DNA of 64,000 nt from Methylobacterium sp. DB0501 (GTDB taxonomy: Bacteria; Pseudomonadota; Alphaproteobacteria; Rhizobiales; Beijerinckiaceae): NCBI RefSeq assembly GCF_011043735.1, contig NZ_JAAKGV010000009.1, positions 192,514 through 256,513 on the forward strand, given 5' to 3'. This document shows positions 18,807-26,834 of this stretch, in pieces; the stretch's first letter is position 1, and each line of letters starts with the position of its first letter. Made by a program: the position numbers and the translations under genes. Under the pieces are notes generated by a model. That model saw nothing but the letters and a program-made list of their open reading frames with translations. It was not told the origin of the DNA and searched no databases.

Positions 18807-19147
18807 CTTCGTATCATCGGCCCACGCGGCCTCTGGCCGAAGCTGATCTCCGCATCGCGAAGCGATCGATCGGAAATCGTGTGACGCGGTGGATGGGAAA
18901 CCTCCGGGGCCCAACCGGCACCGGTCCGAGCGGAAAGGGGCGCCTTCCCGCGCCGGCTTGGCGCCCCTGCCCGAAATCCGGGCCGATCCCCCGCCGTTTC
19001 CCCCCTGGCGCCCGCCGCATGATGGCCCACATTCGCCCTAGCGTGGGTCCCGACCCGCGAATCGCCCGTGCGCCCCGCGCCCGGAGCCCCCCAGATCTCG
19101 CCCCCCGATCCCCGCGACGCCTCGCGGAGCGATGAAGGAGTCCAATC

Positions 19148-21418
19148 GTGCCGATGGTCGCGACCGCCCCCGACGACGAGACGCTGCCGCAGTACCACAT
19201 CGAGGCCCAGACCTCGCTGGTCGAGCGCCAGTTGCGCTCGCTCAAGCATGGCGACGCCTTCGCGGTGCTCGACAGCTACGGCGATATCGGCGTCTTCCCT
19301 GGGCCCGAGGGGCTGTACTTCCAGGACACGCGCTTCTTGTCGCGGCTGGAACTGACCGTCGAGGGCCAGCGGCCGATGCTGCTCGGCTCCGTCGTCCAGG
19401 ACGATAACGGCGCCCTCTCGGTCGACCTGACGACGCCGGACATCCGGCTCGATGCCGGCGACGAGACCAGCATCCCGCGTGAGATCATCGCGCTGGAGCG
19501 AACGAAATTCCTGTTCCGCGGCACCTGCTACGACCGGATCGGCCTGCGCAACTACGACACCAAGGCGCGGCACCTGCGCGTCGCCTTGAGCTTCGACGCC
19601 GATTTCCGCGACCTGTTCGAGGTGCGCGGCAGCGATCGGGCCCATCGCGGCACCCGTAGCGTCGAGGTGACGGGGACCAGCGAGGTGACGTTCACCTATG
19701 ACGGGCTCGACGCCCGCCGCCGCACCACCCGCCTGCGCTTCGGCCCCAAGCCCGTGCGGCTCGAGGCGCACAAGGCCGAGTTCGAGGTCAAGCTCGCCCC
19801 GGGTGGGCGTGCCTCGATCTTCGTGCGGGCGATCTGCGACACGGTCGATCACAGCCGCGACGGCGAGGCGGTGGTCGGCAGCGCGCTGCCCTTCACCCAC
19901 GCGGCCTATCCGAGCCCGCGCCGCGAGGACGGTCACCCGAAGGGCGAGGGCATGACCTTCGCGCTGGCCTACCGCGACGCGCGCCGCGACCTGCGCAAGG
20001 CCACCGCCAACATCACCACGATCGAGAGCTCAAACGACCAGTTCAACGAGGCCGCCTGCCGCTCGACGGCCGACCTCTACATGCTGCTCAGCCGCACGCC
20101 GAACGGCATCTACCCCTATGCCGGCATCCCCTGGTACAGCACGGTCTTCGGCCGCGACGGCATCATCACGGCGATGATGACCCTGTGGATCGATCCCGAG
20201 ATCGCCAAGGGCGTGCTGCGCCACCTCGCGGCGACGCAGGCGACCACGGTCGACCCGGCCGCCGACGCCCAGCCCGGCAAGGTCCTGCACGAGACCCGCA
20301 ACGGCGAGATGGCGATTCTCGGCGAGGTGCCGTTCCGGCTCTATTACGGCACCATCGACGCGACGCCGCTCTTCGTGATGCTGGCTGGGCAGTATTACGA
20401 GCAGACCGGCGATCAGGCGACCATCAAGGCGATCTGGCCCAACATCCTGGCGGCCCTCAACTGGATCGACGAGTACGGCGACCGGGACAAGGACGGATTC
20501 GTCGAATACGCCCGCGAGACCGAGAAGGGCCTGGCCAACCAGGGCTGGAAGGACAGCCACGATTCGATCTTCCACGCCGACGGCCGCATGGCGCAGGGGC
20601 CGATCGCGCTCTGCGAGGTCCAGGGCTACGTCTACGCCGCCAAGAAGGGTGCCTCGAAGCTCGCCGCGCTCATGGGCGACGATGTGCTGTCGGAGCGCCT
20701 GAAGGGCGAGGCCGAGCGGCTGCGCCAGGCCTTCGACGAGAAGTTCTACCTGGCTGAGATCGGCACCTACGCCATCGCCCTCGACGGCGACAAGCGCCCC
20801 TGCGCCGTGCGCTCCTCGAATGCCGGCCACGCGCTCTTCACCGGCATCGCCTATCCGGAGCGGGCGGCGAGCGTCGCCGCGGTGCTGATGTCGAAGGACG
20901 GGTTCAACGGCTGGGGCGTGCGCACCATCGCGGTCGGCGAGGCGCGCTACAACCCGATGTCGTACCACAACGGCTCGATCTGGCCGCACGACAACGCGCT
21001 GATCGCGCTCGGCCTCGCCCGCTACGGCCTGAAGGCGGAGGCCGCGCGGGTTTTCGAGGGCCAGCACGGCGCCTCCCTCTACCAGGAGGGGCGGCGGCTG
21101 CCCGAGCTGTTCTGCGGCTTCATCCAGCGCAAGCAGCGCGGGCCGACCAACTATCCGGTGGCGTGCAGCCCGCAGGCCTGGGCGGCGGCGGCGCCCTTCG
21201 CGTTCCTGGCCGCCTGCCTCGGGCTCGAACTGCGGCACGACCGCAACCGGATCCGATTCCGCGATCCGATCCTGCCGGCCTTCCTCGACGACGTGCTGAT
21301 CCGCAACCTGAAGCTCGGTGACAGCCACGTCGACCTGCTGCTGCACCGCCACGGTACCGACGTGACGGTGAACGTGCTGCGCCGGACCGGCGACGCGCAG
21401 GTAGTGCTGCTGAAGTAG
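19148..21418 (+). CDS. Amylo-alpha-1,6-glucosidase / glycogen-debranching-type enzyme
   Basis: A 756-residue protein with an N-terminal beta-rich domain of the bacterial glycogen-debranching N-terminal type (about residues 15-220, including SYGDIGVFPGPEGLYFQDTRF). It is followed by an (alpha/alpha)6-barrel glycoside hydrolase domain with PYAGIPWYSTVFGRDGIITA, GWKDSHDSIFHADG and the NPMSYHNGSIWPHDNALIA block. Expected to cleave alpha-glucosidic linkages in an alpha-glucan; the exact substrate cannot be read from the sequence. Translation starts at GTG 19148 behind GAAGGAG. With the upstream GT4 enzyme it forms a likely glucan-handling pair. Confidence 0.9.
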   Translation: MPMVATAPDDETLPQYHIEAQTSLVERQLRSLKHGDAFAVLDSYGDIGVFPGPEGLYFQDTRFLSRLELTVEGQRPMLLGSVVQDDNGALSVDLTTPDIRLDAGDETSIPREIIALERTKFLFRGTCYDRIGLRNYDTKARHLRVALSFDADFRDLFEVRGSDRAHRGTRSVEVTGTSEVTFTYDGLDARRRTTRLRFGPKPVRLEAHKAEFEVKLAPGGRASIFVRAICDTVDHSRDGEAVVGSALPFTHAAYPSPRREDGHPKGEGMTFALAYRDARRDLRKATANITTIESSNDQFNEAACRSTADLYMLLSRTPNGIYPYAGIPWYSTVFGRDGIITAMMTLWIDPEIAKGVLRHLAATQATTVDPAADAQPGKVLHETRNGEMAILGEVPFRLYYGTIDATPLFVMLAGQYYEQTGDQATIKAIWPNILAALNWIDEYGDRDKDGFVEYARETEKGLANQGWKDSHDSIFHADGRMAQGPIALCEVQGYVYAAKKGASKLAALMGDDVLSERLKGEAERLRQAFDEKFYLAEIGTYAIALDGDKRPCAVRSSNAGHALFTGIAYPERAASVAAVLMSKDGFNGWGVRTIAVGEARYNPMSYHNGSIWPHDNALIALGLARYGLKAEAARVFEGQHGASLYQEGRRLPELFCGFIQRKQRGPTNYPVACSPQAWAAAAPFAFLAACLGLELRHDRNRIRFRDPILPAFLDDVLIRNLKLGDSHVDLLLHRHGTDVTVNVLRRTGDAQVVLLK

Positions 21419-21433
21419 CCTCGAAAATGCGAT

Positions 21434-21456
21434 GGGCCGGGACATGCCCGGCCCTT
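21434..21456. terminator. Hairpin between convergent debranching-type gene and infC
   Basis: Perfect 8-bp stem GGGCCGGG/CCCGGCCC around ACATG, followed by only TT. It lies 16 bases after the plus-strand gene and may also end infC transcription from the other side. Confidence 0.55.
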
Positions 21457-21554
21457 CGATGCTTCTCGCGCGGGTCTTCGACGACAGGCCCGTGCCCGAA
21501 GCGCTTCCGTGATCCGTGCCGCGCCCTGGAGCGCGGTGGGGCCCGACGCTGCGT

Positions 21555-22097
21555 TCAGCGCGGCGCCAGGATCATGATCATCTGGCGGCCCTCGAGCTGC
21601 GGCTCGCTCTCCACCTTGGCGATCTCCTGCGTCTCGGCCTTGACGCGCTCGAGCAGGCGCAGGCCCAGATCCTGGTGCGCCATCTCGCGGCCGCGGAACC
21701 GCAGGGTCACCTTGACCTTGTCGCCTTCCTCGAAGAACCGCTGCACGGCCTTCATCTTGACTTCGTAGTCATGCTTGTCGATGCCGGGCCGGAGCTTGAT
21801 CTCCTTGACCTCGACGGTCTTCTGCCGCTTGCGCGCCTCGGCCTGCTTCTTCTGCTCGTTGAAGCGGAAGCGGCCGTAGTCGAGAAGCTTGCAGACCGGA
21901 GGCACGGAGTTCGGCGCGATCTCGACGAGGTCGAGGCCCGCTTCCTCGGCGACCTGCAGCGCCTCGAAGAAGCCCATGACGCCGCGGTTCTGGCCGGTAT
22001 CGTCGATGAGCTGCACCTCGCGGACGCCGCGGATGTCTCGGTTGGCGCGCGGCCCGTCCTTCTGCGGGGCCGGCATGGCTCTCATAGGTCTGCGAAT
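21555..22097 (-). CDS. infC: Translation initiation factor IF-3 (probable AUU start)
   Basis: IF-3 binds the 30S subunit and discriminates against wrong start codons. The N-domain begins [20 protein letters not shown] and includes [15 protein letters not shown]; the C-domain contains [20 protein letters not shown] and [19 protein letters not shown]. The conserved IRRP start of rhizobial IF-3 aligns with an ATT codon at 22097-22095, preceded by GAGGAG (22112-22107) at an ideal 9-base spacing. That start gives 180 residues, the same length as E. coli IF-3, which also uses AUU for autoregulation. An in-frame ATG at 22085 would give 176 residues but lacks a ribosome binding site. infC is separated from rpmI-rplT by 4.5 kb. 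Confidence 0.93.
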   Translation of the reverse strand: MRRPMRAMPAPQKDGPRANRDIRGVREVQLIDDTGQNRGVMGFFEALQVAEEAGLDLVEIAPNSVPPVCKLLDYGRFRFNEQKKQAEARKRQKTVEVKEIKLRPGIDKHDYEVKMKAVQRFFEEGDKVKVTLRFRGREMAHQDLGLRLLERVKAETQEIAKVESEPQLEGRQMIMILAPR

Positions 22098-22112
22098 GGC
22101 TTCATTCTCCTC
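22098..22112 (-). promoter_or_regulatory. Ribosome binding site deciding the AUU start of infC
   Basis: GAGGAG at 22112-22107 stands 9 bases before ATT 22097. An out-of-frame ATG at 22105-22103 is only 1 base from the site and opens a 7-codon frame ending in TGA; it is too close to be used efficiently. Confidence 0.7.
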
Positions 22113-22201
22113 AATCACGTCGTCGGTCGGCGGTCCGCTGACCGAACGCCCCTCAGGGTCGGCCCCGAACCACCGCGCGAGCATACTCCGGTGTACGCTA
22201 T

Positions 22202-22230
22202 CACCTTGGCGAGATCGCCCAATTTGTCAA
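22202..22230 (-). promoter_or_regulatory. Candidate infC promoter
   Basis: A perfect -35 element TTGACA lies on the minus strand at 22230-22225, about 130 bases before the start codon. The -10 element is not clear, with the best candidate around GTGATA. Listed for the -35 match only. Confidence 0.35.
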
Positions 22231-22307
22231 CTCGCGGAGGCCTCTGTGGGTTGCGGGCCGGTCAAGCATCCGTGAAGCCGCGACCGCCGCGGGTCCCGGG
22301 CATCGCC

Positions 22308-23540
22308 TTACGTCCCCTCCCCGTCCGGCGCCGTCCCGAGCAGCTCGGCATAGATCGCCAGGGTGTCGGCCAGCATCAGCTCGAGGGAGAAATGCGTCTC
22401 GACGTGGCGGCGGGCACGGCGCACCAGGGCGTCGCGGGCGCTGGCGCCGAGCTGCAACGCCTCGGCGAGGGCGCCGGCCAGGGCCTGGGGGTCGCCGGCC
22501 GGGACGCGCCAGCCGGTGCGCTCATGCGCCGGCACCTCCGGCGGGGCCAGCACCGTCTCGGGCACGGCGCCGAGATCGGAGACCACGACGGGCGTGCCGA
22601 GGGCCTGGGCCTCCACCGCCGAGCGGCCGAAGGCCTCGGGTTCGGTGGAGGGCACCGCCACCACCGAGGCGGCCCGGTAGGCCGCCGGCATGTCGCTGCA
22701 ATGACCGACGCGCTTGACCTGGCCCGCGAGGCCGTGGGCGGCGATCATCGCGTCGATCTCGCGCAGGTAAGCGGTGCGCCCCTGCGGATCGCCGGCAAGC
22801 ACCACCGTGAAGTCGCCGAGCCCCTGGGCTCGGAGCGCGGCCGCGGCTTCGATCAGCACCCGGTGGCCCTTCCAGGCGGTGAGCCGGGCGGCGAGCAGCA
22901 CCACCCGCACGTGCGGGGCGACACCCCAGGCCCGGCGCAGCGCCTCGACCCGCTGCGGCGCCACCTGCCCGGCGGCGAACGCCGCCAGATCGGTGCCGCG
23001 GTGGATCACCCGCACCCGATCCCCGGCGACCTGCGGAAAGAGCCGCCGGATCGCGTCGGCGGTGAAGTGCGAGTTGGCGATGACCACGTCGCCGCGGGCC
23101 ATCACCGAATTGTACAGGAGCTTGGCCGGCGAGCGGCCGGCATAGCTGCCGTGATAGGTGGTGACGAAGGGGATCCGCAGCCGCCGCGCCGCGCCCAAGG
23201 CAACCCAGGCCGGGGCGCGGGAGCGGGCATGGATCAGGTCGACCCGCTCGGCGCGGCAGATCCGCGCGAGCCGCCCGACATTGAGCGCCATGGCGAGCGG
23301 GTTCTTGGTCCGCGCCGGGAACGGCACCCAGGCGCCGCCCTTGGCCTGCAACTCGCCGACGAGGCGCCCGCCCTCGGTCGCGACCAGCGCCCGGGCGCCG
23401 GCCGAGGCGAGGGCGGCCGCCACGTCCACGGCGGTCCTCTCGGCGCCGCCGGCGTCGAGCTCGGGGATGATCTGCAGGATGGTCCGGCCCGCCAGCGGAT
23501 GGCTCGCGGCCGGGAACGGCGTGGCCTGGCTCGACGGCAT
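22308..23540 (-). CDS. Glycosyltransferase family 4 protein (cell-surface glycan type)
   Basis: A 410-residue GT-B enzyme. The N-terminal acceptor domain shows ILQIIPELDAGGAERTAVDVA, the typical GGAE loop of GT4 lipopolysaccharide and capsule enzymes. The C-terminal donor domain shows LLAARLTAWKGHRVLIEAAA and the E-x7-E motif in PEAFGRSAVEAQALGTPVVV. It likely adds a sugar to a surface polysaccharide at the inner face of the membrane; no neighbouring genes narrow the product. infC lies downstream on the same strand with its own promoter candidate. Confidence 0.9.
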   Translation of the reverse strand: MPSSQATPFPAASHPLAGRTILQIIPELDAGGAERTAVDVAAALASAGARALVATEGGRLVGELQAKGGAWVPFPARTKNPLAMALNVGRLARICRAERVDLIHARSRAPAWVALGAARRLRIPFVTTYHGSYAGRSPAKLLYNSVMARGDVVIANSHFTADAIRRLFPQVAGDRVRVIHRGTDLAAFAAGQVAPQRVEALRRAWGVAPHVRVVLLAARLTAWKGHRVLIEAAAALRAQGLGDFTVVLAGDPQGRTAYLREIDAMIAAHGLAGQVKRVGHCSDMPAAYRAASVVAVPSTEPEAFGRSAVEAQALGTPVVVSDLGAVPETVLAPPEVPAHERTGWRVPAGDPQALAGALAEALQLGASARDALVRRARRHVETHFSLELMLADTLAIYAELLGTAPDGEGT

Positions 23541-23766
23541 GGGACTCCGGGTCAGGGTCAGGGGTCTGATCGCAGCACTCGTGGCGTATCGATGCCCGCT
23601 CCGCGCAGGAATTGAGGGTGCGCCGGCGGCCGCCGGTGTAGAAGCCGCCTGTCACGATCCGCACCGGGACGATGCATCAAGGTGGCCCGACGCCGTTGCG
23701 GATCGGTAAACCTTGGTCACGGACGGCCCGCGACCAGGGTCGATGCCGGAATAACGGGGATAAAGT

Positions 23767-24528
23767 ATGGACGACACGCATCGCCCACCCGCCACCATGC
23801 TGACCGTCGGGGGGCGCCGCCTCGCCACCCTGGTGCGGCCGGGCGCCGGCCCGCCGGTGGTCTGGCTCGGCGGATTCCGCTCCGACATGCGGGCCACCAA
23901 GGCCGAGGCGCTCGATGCCTGGGCGGCGAGGACCGGCCGCGCCTTCGTGCGCCTCGATTATGCCGGCCACGGCGAATCGGAGGGAGATTTCGCCGACTGC
24001 ACGATCTCGGACTGGCTCGCCGATGCGGAAGGCGTGATCGCCGCCCTGGCGCCGCGGCGCCCGGTACTGGTCGGCTCGTCGATGGGCGGCTGGATCGCCC
24101 TCCTGGCCGCCGCCAAGGTCCGGCCCGCCGGCCTGGTGCTGATCGCGCCGGCGACGGACTTCACCGAGGCGCTGATGTGGGAGCAGTTTCCGGAGGAGAT
24201 CCGGACGCAGATCCTGCGCGACGGCGTATGGCGGCGCGAATCGCAATACTCGCCGGAGCCGACGCCGGTGACCCGCGCGCTGATCGAGGACGGGCGCCGC
24301 CACCTGATGCTGGACAAGTCCATCGATCCCGGCTGCCCGGTACACATCCTGCAGGGCATGGCCGACCCCGACGTGCCGTGGCGCCATGCGCTACGGCTCG
24401 TCGAGCGGCTGCCGGAGGCGGGCGTGGTGCTCACCCTGGTCAAGGAGGGCGATCACCGCCTCTCCGGCCCGGCCGACCTCGACCGCCTGGTCGCGGCGGT
24501 CGAGGGGATCGCGTCACCGGAAGGCTGA
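23767..24528 (+). CDS. Alpha/beta hydrolase
   Basis: A 253-residue serine hydrolase. The nucleophile elbow is GSSMGGW, the acid is in GMADPDVPW and the catalytic His in EGDHRLSG, so the full Ser-Asp-His triad is present. The layout (short, no lid domain, DYAGHGESEGDF oxyanion region) resembles the ABHD10-like or short-chain esterase group. The substrate is unknown. It is divergent from the glycosyltransferase upstream and convergent with the DUF1150 gene 18 bases downstream. Confidence 0.88.
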   Translation: MDDTHRPPATMLTVGGRRLATLVRPGAGPPVVWLGGFRSDMRATKAEALDAWAARTGRAFVRLDYAGHGESEGDFADCTISDWLADAEGVIAALAPRRPVLVGSSMGGWIALLAAAKVRPAGLVLIAPATDFTEALMWEQFPEEIRTQILRDGVWRRESQYSPEPTPVTRALIEDGRRHLMLDKSIDPGCPVHILQGMADPDVPWRHALRLVERLPEAGVVLTLVKEGDHRLSGPADLDRLVAAVEGIASPEG

Positions 24529-24546
24529 GGCCCCGCCCGCGGGCGC

Positions 24547-24804
24547 TCAGTGCACGCTGAGCGCCTGCAGGTCGTGCGCCCAGGCATTGGCGAAGGCGGC
24601 GTCGCGGCTGTCGGTTAGCAGGATCGGGGCGCCGCTCGCCGACAGCAGGGCGAACAGGTCGAGACCGGGGGTGAGGTCAGGCGCCTCGGGGAAGAGGCGC
24701 TTCACCTCCTCCGAGCGCATGGCGCGGACATAGGCCACGTGGCCCTCGCCGAGCGCAGCGAGCGCAGAGGGGTCGAGGTCGAGGTTCTGGATGGTGTCGG
24801 ACAT
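24547..24804 (-). CDS. DUF1150 family protein
   Basis: An 85-residue protein matching the alphaproteobacterial DUF1150 family (GEGHVAYVRAMRSEEVKRLFPEAPDL and GAPILLTDSRDAAFANAW). In many Rhizobiales this family sits directly downstream of a small heat-shock protein, as here (90 bases after Hsp20). A heat-shock role is therefore inferred from context; no activity is known. The start at ATG 24804 gives the family's usual N-terminus. Confidence 0.88.
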   Translation of the reverse strand: MSDTIQNLDLDPSALAALGEGHVAYVRAMRSEEVKRLFPEAPDLTPGLDLFALLSASGAPILLTDSRDAAFANAWAHDLQALSVH

Positions 24805-24894
24805 GATGCGCCCTCCTCTCAAAGGCAGCAGGACGGGTCGTCGGCCAAGGCCCCGAAGCGGCCCGCCGACAGTGTAACCCCTATATGGGGACGG

Positions 24895-25329
24895 TCACTC
24901 GGCGTCGCGCGCCCCAATGTCGATCCGTCGCACGATGCGCTCCGGCTCGGGCCGGGCGAGGTCGATCGACAGGAGGCCGTTCGACAGGTCGGCGCCCAGC
25001 ACCTCCATGCCGTCGGCGAGCAGGAAGGCGCGCTGGAACTGCCGCGCGGCGATGCCGCGATGCAGGAAGGTCCGGCTCTTGTCGTCGGCCTGGCGGCCGC
25101 GGACGATGAGCTGGCTCTCCTCAAGGGTCACGTCGAGCTGGTCGCGGGTGAAGCCGGCCACCGCCAGGGTGATGCGCAGCCGCTCCGGCTCCCGCTCGGT
25201 TCGGGGCAGGCGCTCGATGTTGTAGGGCGGGTAACCGTCATTGGCGGCCTTGGCGACGCGGTCGAGCGCCTGCTCGATCTCGTCGAAGCCCAGCAGGAAC
25301 GGATGCCCGAACGGCGATGGACGCGTCAT
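24895..25329 (-). CDS. Small heat-shock protein Hsp20/IbpA type
   Basis: ATP-independent holdase chaperone that keeps unfolding proteins soluble. The 144-residue protein has the alpha-crystallin domain: YNIERLPRTEREPERLRITLAVAGF, then LIVRGRQADDKSRTFLHRGIAARQFQRAF and NGLLSIDLARPEPE. The short C-terminal tail lacks an obvious I-x-I motif in usual form. A candidate RpoH promoter lies about 100 bases upstream and the leader could act as an RNA thermometer. The DUF1150 gene follows on the same strand. Confidence 0.94.
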   Translation of the reverse strand: MTRPSPFGHPFLLGFDEIEQALDRVAKAANDGYPPYNIERLPRTEREPERLRITLAVAGFTRDQLDVTLEESQLIVRGRQADDKSRTFLHRGIAARQFQRAFLLADGMEVLGADLSNGLLSIDLARPEPERIVRRIDIGARDAE

Positions 25330-25431
25330 GGTGTCGGCGAAGCCCTGTTGCGGAGGCACTTCGGTCAGGTCCGGGCCCGCATTCGCAGCACCCGCCGGGT
25401 CCGACCGCAACTCCGCCGGCCCCGCCCCGAG

Positions 25432-25462
25432 ATATGAGGGGGGCGGTTCCCCGCATCAAGGG
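25432..25462 (-). promoter_or_regulatory. Candidate RpoH (sigma-32) promoter of hsp20
   Basis: On the minus strand CCCTTGAT (25462-25455) and TCATAT (25437-25432) are separated by exactly 17 bases. This agrees with the rhizobial RpoH pattern CNCTTGAA-N17-CCANNT at all but one position in each box. Transcription would start near 25425, leaving a leader of about 95 bases. Confidence 0.6.
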
Positions 25463-25495
25463 GAAGCGTGGCCGCTGGAAGTGCCCCCCGCGCGG

Positions 25496-26170
25496 TCAGC
25501 GCTGCATCGCGCCGGTGAGCCGCTGGCTGATGCGCTCGCGCAGGGCGGAGGGCAGTTCGAGGTCGACGACCCGCCAGGTCCAGCCGCGCAGGCGCAAGCG
25601 AAGGCGGAAGCGGTTCTCGAGCGGCCGGTCGGGCGGATAGCTCACCACCATCCCGCGAAAGCCCCGCGGCTCGGCCGAGCGGAACAGGGCGAAGAGCTGG
25701 CTCGCGGTCGAGGCGTGCAGGCCGAGGCCGCCCGTCGTCTCGGGGTGAGACGCGTCGGGAGGAGAGGCGGATTCCGTCGCGGGCGCGTCCTTGTCGGCGG
25801 CATCGCCGGGCGGGGTCCGGCGCGCGAGGCCGGCGCGGACCGGCCAGCCGTCGTCGAGGAGGTCGATCAGGGTCTCGGGCGTGACGAGGGATTCGACCAG
25901 CGGTCCGGCCAGCGCTCCGCTCGCCTCGGTGAGGATGGTGCGCTCCCGGGCCGAGAGGTCGCGTCGGGCCGCGATGGCATCGAGCGAGGCCGCGAGGGCC
26001 TGCTTGGTAAGGGACAGCCGCAGGGTGCGGAAGTTCACCCGCTGCGCGACCGCCGCCGGGTCGTGGGCCTGCACGGCCTGCGACAGGCGGTAGAGCGCGA
26101 CATAGGGCGAGAGCCCGTAGGCGACCCACAGCAGCAGGACGCCGAAGCCGCAGAGCCACCAGCGCGTCAT
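25496..26170 (-). CDS. DUF2939-type membrane-anchored protein
   Basis: A 224-residue protein with one N-terminal membrane helix (WWLCGFGVLLLWVAYGLSPY) followed by YVALYRLSQAVQAHDPAAVAQRVNFRTLRLSL. This is the signature of DUF2939 proteins (a short helical repeat after a membrane anchor). A Pro/Ala-rich loop and a C-terminal beta-rich part (MVVSYPPDRPLENRFRLRLR) follow, probably in the periplasm. Function unknown. rppH is 49 bases upstream on the same strand. Confidence 0.8.
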   Translation of the reverse strand: MTRWWLCGFGVLLLWVAYGLSPYVALYRLSQAVQAHDPAAVAQRVNFRTLRLSLTKQALAASLDAIAARRDLSARERTILTEASGALAGPLVESLVTPETLIDLLDDGWPVRAGLARRTPPGDAADKDAPATESASPPDASHPETTGGLGLHASTASQLFALFRSAEPRGFRGMVVSYPPDRPLENRFRLRLRLRGWTWRVVDLELPSALRERISQRLTGAMQR

Positions 26171-26219
26171 GGAATCCTGCGCGTCGCGGTCTCGCGATCG
26201 GAAGGGCGCGGGGGAACCG

Positions 26220-26753
26220 TCACGCCGGGCGCGCGAGATGGGCGAAGGCGGCGATCACCTGCTCGTAGACCGGGCGCTTGAACGGGATCACCAGTGCGGC
26301 GAGGTTGGCCAGCGGTTCCCAGCGCCAGCCGTCGAACTCCGCCTTGTGGGCGCCGCCGCCCGGCCGCAGGATGTCGATCTCACGCTCGTCGCCCTCGAAG
26401 GCGAAGGCGAACCATTTCTGGGTCTGACCGCGATAGCGCCCCTTCCAGGGCTTGCCCGCCGCGAAGCTCGGCAGGTCGTAGGAGTACCAGCCCGGCGCCT
26501 CGGCGAGCAGGCGCACGGAAGCGGGCGCCACGTTGGTCTCCTCGAAGAGCTCGCGCAAGGCGGCGTCCCGCGGCGCCTCGCCCTCGTCGATGCCGCCCTG
26601 CGGCATCTGCCAGGCATGGGCGCCGAGATCGGCGGAATCGTGCCGCCGGTGCCCGGCGAAGACCAGGCCGTCGCGGTTGAACAGGGCGATGCCGACGCAG
26701 GGCCTGTAGGGAAGGTTGGCCAGGGCGGTCTCGGGGCGGTGAAGCGAAGCCAT
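26220..26753 (-). CDS. rppH: RNA pyrophosphohydrolase (Nudix)
   Basis: Removes pyrophosphate from the 5' triphosphate end of mRNA, starting RNase-E-dependent decay; it may also act on dinucleoside polyphosphates. The 177-residue product has the complete Nudix box at residues 53-75 ([13 protein letters not shown] then REL..EE). The RppH-specific surroundings are [22 protein letters not shown] and the QMPQGG and [14 protein letters not shown] segments. In Rhizobiales rppH is often near the ctpA/yibQ genes, as here. Confidence 0.95.
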   Translation of the reverse strand: MASLHRPETALANLPYRPCVGIALFNRDGLVFAGHRRHDSADLGAHAWQMPQGGIDEGEAPRDAALRELFEETNVAPASVRLLAEAPGWYSYDLPSFAAGKPWKGRYRGQTQKWFAFAFEGDEREIDILRPGGGAHKAEFDGWRWEPLANLAALVIPFKRPVYEQVIAAFAHLARPA

Positions 26754-26767
26754 GGGGCGACCTTAGA

Positions 26768-26808
26768 GCAATTTCTCCGGCTGTGGACTGGAGATCCGGC
26801 GAAATTGC
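26768..26808. repeat. Inverted repeat between rppH and the YibQ-type gene
   Basis: GCAATTTC-T-CCGG and CCGG-C-GAAATTGC form a 12-bp stem with one mismatch around a 15-base loop. No T-run follows, so it may be a repeat element or a weak terminator after the yibQ-rppH boundary. Confidence 0.5.
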
Positions 26809-26834
26809 GGGGTGAGCGGGGGACGGCCGGCGAT

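Larger units (their letters stand above)
18563..19147. other. Long intergenic region with terminator and palindromic repeats
   Basis: About 585 bases between the glycosyltransferase and the debranching-type gene. It contains a strong terminator (18594-18626), copies of a GC-rich palindromic repeat (18689-18806), and otherwise non-coding sequence. The debranching-type gene has a GAAGGAG ribosome binding site just before its GTG. No gene recognised. Confidence 0.6.

Noticed and set aside
17414..19936. 840-codon open frame on the minus strand opposite the glycosyltransferase and debranching-type gene
   Set aside because: Crosses a strong terminator, palindromic repeats and two conserved genes; composition artefact.
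22082..22105. Seven-codon leader peptide before infC
   Set aside because: Its ATG is only one base from GAGGAG, too close for efficient initiation; the in-frame ATT fits much better.
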